Part shown: positions 61,008-64,000 of the stretch, piece by piece
Layout of the letters: each line of letters begins with the position of its first letter
Numbering within the stretch: the first letter of the stretch is position 1
DNA from: JAICNG01 sp035249985
GTDB lineage: Bacteria > Gemmatimonadota > Gemmatimonadetes > Gemmatimonadales > Gemmatimonadaceae
Direction of reading: 5' to 3'
Assembly (NCBI GenBank): GCA_035249985.1
Contig: DATFFP010000027.1
Coordinates: 1-64,000 of the forward strand
Length of the DNA stretch: 64,000 nt
The notes under the pieces: model-generated
Database searches by the model: none
Told to the model about the DNA's origin: nothing
What the model saw: the letters and a program-made list of their open reading frames with translations, nothing else
Made by a program: the position numbers and the translations under genes

Positions 61008-62194
61008 GGCGACTCAGGGCTGAGGGGAGCGGCCGAGCCAAGCGCCGCCATCACGGCATCGGCGAGCGCGACGCGAACCTGGCTGATGCGGGTGTTCTGA
61101 CGAGAAGGATTCACGCGATTCGTCAGCAGGATGACGAACACACCTGCCTCGGGGTCCATCCACATCGACGTCCCGGTGAAGCCCGTATGGCCGAACGCGC
61201 GCGCCGACATTCGGTGGCCGGCCGAGTTCCGGCCCGAGGGTGTCTCCCACCCGAGCGCGCGGTGCGAAAGGCCGGGATCCTGCACGGCTGTGAACTGTGC
61301 GATCGTCGACGGCCGCAGAATGCGGACGCCATCGAGGGTTCCACCCGCCAACATCATGCGAGCGAATCGAGCCAGGTCAGCGGCGGTCGAGAACAGTCCG
61401 GCATGCCCGGACACGCCGCCGAGCATGAATGCGTTTTCGTCGTGGACCTCGCCGCGGATGTGCCGCTGACGCCACGGATCGAACTCGGTTGGGGCGATGC
61501 GACCGCGCAGCGAGGCATCGGGCCGGTACATCGTGGAGGTCATGCCTAACGGCCCGAAGACGTGGCGTGCCAGGTAGGCATCCAGCGCTTCGCCACTCAC
61601 GCGCTCGACGACCTTCCCGAGGAGGATCGCGCCGAGGTCGCTGTAAACCATGCGCGCTGCCGGCACCGTGTCGAGAGGCGTTGCGAGCACGATCGCCACT
61701 GCGGTATCGGCGGCCATCGCCTCCTTGTACAACGGCCGCCATGACGGCAGCCCGGACGAGTGCGTGAGCAGATGTCGGATCGTCACGCCCTCTTTCCCTT
61801 CGCCCGCGAACTCGGGCAGGTATCGCACGACGGGCGCATCGAGCTCGACACGATCCTGCTCGACGAGCTGCATCATGGCCGTCGTCATGCCCACGACCTT
61901 CGTCAGCGAGGCGAGATCCCACAGCGTGCGCTCGTCAGGCCGTGGCGCGTTGGCGGCCCAGTCGATCCTGCCGACCGCGTACGACGTCAGGCCATCGCGC
62001 GTGCCGACGACGCCGATCCCTCCGGGAAATGCGCTATCGGCGATCGCCCGATCGAGGACCCGAACAACGGAGTCGTGTACAACGCGCATACGCGACTCTC
62101 CCGGGTCAGGCGCGACGACGGGGCGTGCACGGGGTGCGCAGCCGGCGACGACGGTGAGGAGCAGCCAACCGGTGACGCAGCGCCCGGCGCTCAC
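61004..62194 (-). CDS. Serine hydrolase lipoprotein (class C beta-lactamase family)
   Basis: A 396-residue penicillin-binding-protein-like serine hydrolase. Signal with lipobox (VVAGC, C19). Catalytic SxxK: S96-L-T-K99 in LWDLASLTKVVGM. Second motif Tyr in MVYSDLGAILLGKVVE. Third motif HTG in FGHTGFTGTS. Probably a D-Ala peptidase or esterase acting on peptidoglycan fragments. Translationally coupled on both sides to the GH3 gene and the symporter. Confidence 0.9.
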   Translation of the reverse strand: MSAGRCVTGWLLLTVVAGCAPRARPVVAPDPGESRMRVVHDSVVRVLDRAIADSAFPGGIGVVGTRDGLTSYAVGRIDWAANAPRPDERTLWDLASLTKVVGMTTAMMQLVEQDRVELDAPVVRYLPEFAGEGKEGVTIRHLLTHSSGLPSWRPLYKEAMAADTAVAIVLATPLDTVPAARMVYSDLGAILLGKVVERVSGEALDAYLARHVFGPLGMTSTMYRPDASLRGRIAPTEFDPWRQRHIRGEVHDENAFMLGGVSGHAGLFSTAADLARFARMMLAGGTLDGVRILRPSTIAQFTAVQDPGLSHRALGWETPSGRNSAGHRMSARAFGHTGFTGTSMWMDPEAGVFVILLTNRVNPSRQNTRISQVRVALADAVMAALGSAAPLSPESP

Positions 62195-64000
62195 GGCGCG
62201 GCCTCGCGGCGGAGCCCATCCCCCGCGGCGAAGAAGCCGGGAAGAGAGATCGGCGCGCGTCCTGTGATCGGGGCCGCCCCCACGAGCGCACGCGCCGCCG
62301 CGCGCTCGAGTGACGCATCGATTCCGTACGTCACCAGGTAGCTCTCGACTCGGGGAAACTGGGCGATCACGTAGGGATTGCCGTTCGCGACGACGATCAC
62401 GCGCTCGCGCGTGGCCAGTGTATCAATCCAGGCCGCCACTCGGGGAGCAATGGCGAAGCGGCCCGCGCCCTCGATAGTGCGAACGTGCGTCGTCACGATG
62501 ATGCGATCGGCACTACGGAGGCGGGCGCCGAGCGAATCGAGCTCCGCCGCCGACGTCGATGGATCGATGCGAGCCATCATCGTCTGAGGGGCGAGCGCGC
62601 GCAGCTCACCGGCAAAGGCTCGTCCCGCGTTGACGTCGAGGTCGGGCGCATACGTCACGACCGCGAAGCGTCCGTCCGGCGGCGCCGGGACCAGTGTCGC
62701 GCTGTCACGGAGCAGGGTGATCGCGCGTGCCGCAATGTCGCGCGCGACGTTCCAGTGAGCGGGAGCGCCCACCGTGTGACGCAGCGAATCGAGGGACACG
62801 ATTGAATGCCGCGCGGCTCGCGTTCGCACCTTGAGCTCCAGAATGCGGCGCACCGATTGGTCGATGCGTTCGGCCGAGATGACGCCCTGCACGACAGCCG
62901 CTGCGACCGCGTCGATGGCGCGCTTCACATCGGTGGGCGACAGCAGAATGTCTGCACCCGCCTGCACGGCGAGGACCGCTGCGCGCTCCGGCGTATATCC
63001 CTGTCCCACCGCCTGCATACGGAGCGCATCGGTGACGGCCAGACCACGGAAGCCGAGCGAGTCGCGCAGCAGGGTGGTGACGATGCGCGGCTCGAGCGTC
63101 GCAGGACTGTTGTCAATGCCGACCGCGGGCAATGCGACGTGCGCCGTCATTACTCCGATGACGCCAGCCTCGATCGACGCGCGAAAGGGGACGAGCTCCA
63201 CCGCGTCGAGACGCGCGGCATCGGATCGCACGACGGCAAGCGCCAGGTGCGAATCGGTGTCCGTGTCGCCATGTCCGGGGAAATGCTTCGCCGTGGCGGC
63301 GACGCCTTCGGACTGCATCCCTCGCACGAACGCGGCGGCGAGCTCGGCCACGCGTTGGGGGTCCTCGCCGAACGAGCGCGTGTTGATGACGGGATTCGCC
63401 GGGTTGTTGTTGACGTCGACCGTCGGCGCGAACGCGAAGTGAATGCCGACCGCCCGCGCCTCGCGTCCGATGATTCGGCCGACCTCGAGCGCGTCGCGTA
63501 CCTCGCCGGTCGCTGCGATGGCCATGTTGCTCGGGAACACCGTCGCGCTCCCCGCACTCATGAGCGTGGGGACGAACGTGCCGCCCACGAGGCGCCCGAG
63601 TCCCGGCTCCAGATCCGATGCGACGAGCAAGGGAACCGTCGCGAGCCGTTGGAGGGAGTTCACTTTCGACGCGACTTCGATCGGCGAGCCGAGCGACATG
63701 ATGACGCCGCCTATGCGATCCTCGGCGACGGCTCGCCGAGCGTCGGCGAACGTGCTGTCCTCCACGTGCGCGTAGTCACCGAGCACCCAGAGCATGACCA
63801 TCTGTGCAACGCGCTCGCGTGGAGAGAGGCTCGCGAGCGTGCGGTCGACCCACGCCCGGTCCCGTGCCGAAAGCGGGGCCGACCACGACAAGGCGTTGGC
63901 GCTGGCCGCCGGCGCCGGTGTCGATGACGCGGACGGGCGGCTGCAGGCCCCGGCGAGGATGATCGCGATGGCGACGAGAGACAACCGAGACAGTGAAGCC
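62191..64000 (-). CDS. GH3 beta-N-acetylhexosaminidase lipoprotein (NagZ-like), 5' end at window edge
   Basis: A family-3 glycosidase of the NagZ type that releases GlcNAc from peptidoglycan fragments or chitooligosaccharides. The catalytic His/Asp loop is AKHFPGHGDTDTDSH and the nucleophile is in GLAVTDALRMQAV. A C-terminal alpha/beta domain of about 200 residues follows, as in longer bacterial forms. The visible N terminus has a lipobox (ILAGAC). The first candidate start is TTG at 63984, but the frame stays open to the window edge and would add a typical basic n-region, so the true start is probably outside. At least 597 residues. Confidence 0.9.
   Translation of the reverse strand, partial: ASLSRLSLVAIAIILAGACSRPSASSTPAPAASANALSWSAPLSARDRAWVDRTLASLSPRERVAQMVMLWVLGDYAHVEDSTFADARRAVAEDRIGGVIMSLGSPIEVASKVNSLQRLATVPLLVASDLEPGLGRLVGGTFVPTLMSAGSATVFPSNMAIAATGEVRDALEVGRIIGREARAVGIHFAFAPTVDVNNNPANPVINTRSFGEDPQRVAELAAAFVRGMQSEGVAATAKHFPGHGDTDTDSHLALAVVRSDAARLDAVELVPFRASIEAGVIGVMTAHVALPAVGIDNSPATLEPRIVTTLLRDSLGFRGLAVTDALRMQAVGQGYTPERAAVLAVQAGADILLSPTDVKRAIDAVAAAVVQGVISAERIDQSVRRILELKVRTRAARHSIVSLDSLRHTVGAPAHWNVARDIAARAITLLRDSATLVPAPPDGRFAVVTYAPDLDVNAGRAFAGELRALAPQTMMARIDPSTSAAELDSLGARLRSADRIIVTTHVRTIEGAGRFAIAPRVAAWIDTLATRERVIVVANGNPYVIAQFPRVESYLVTYGIDASLERAAARALVGAAPITGRAPISLPGFFAAGDGLRREAAP

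Overview
The window is 64 kb of high-GC, densely packed bacterial chromosome. Most junctions are ATGA or GTGA overlaps, GTG and TTG starts are common, and no intergenic gap reaches 300 bp. The gene content (alternative complex III, a NagB/PIG-L fusion, a tonB-exbB-exbD-exbD-tonB cluster, a membrane pyrophosphatase, several lipoproteins) points to a Gram-negative heterotroph outside the Proteobacteria, most like Gemmatimonadota. That placement is inference from gene content. There is no rRNA or other phylogenetic marker beyond one tRNA-Ala(TGC).

Layout. 1-9.6 kb holds housekeeping genes: an AIM24 protein, an App1 phosphatase, pdxH, speA, sodA, a DedA protein, an M15 peptidase / zinc-ribbon / DUF488 operon and a small membrane protein. 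9.6-22.1 kb is a glycan and uronate-type catabolic region: a GH38 mannosidase, two ABC permeases divergent from a solute-binding lipoprotein, a heparinase II/III lyase, a TrmJ methyltransferase, a GSA-like aminotransferase and two amidohydrolases. 22.3-30.1 kb is a complete actABCDEF operon (alternative complex III), preceded by a near-ideal Rex-type operator. 30.2-41.6 kb carries a thioredoxin, the tRNA-Ala, a HisKA_2 kinase / ANTAR regulator pair, a peroxiredoxin, a GH63-like glycosidase, Hsp20, an NtrB/NtrC-like pair and an OmpR-type two-component system. 41.8-54.1 kb is membrane energetics and transport: TonB/ExbBD, amino-acid permeases, H+-pyrophosphatase, a dicarboxylate symporter and pntAB-pntB without pntAA. 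54.2-64 kb, all on the minus strand, is an amino-sugar / cell-wall recycling cluster: GH3 hexosaminidase, serine hydrolase, two sodium:solute symporters, ErpA, NagB-PIG-L and a GlcNAc-type kinase.

The most unusual signal is a set of palindromic elements built from 7-bp tandem units. There are three families: AGGAGTC-like, CAGAATT-like and GATTGCG-like. Most form inverted repeats with arms of 20-40 bp; one has perfect 40-bp arms and another perfect 29-bp arms. Three AGGAGTC-type copies share a core of two GC-rich hairpins, in both orientations. The elements sit mostly at 3' ends of genes and often supply or abut TAG stop codons. One GATTGCG copy lies inside the nagB reading frame and another separates actD from actE. 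Because 7 is not a multiple of 3, GATTGCG repeats read the same stop-free heptapeptide in every frame of each strand. I know of no described element with this architecture in this type of genome. Cyanobacterial heptamer STRR repeats and enterobacterial REP/BIME elements are the closest analogies.
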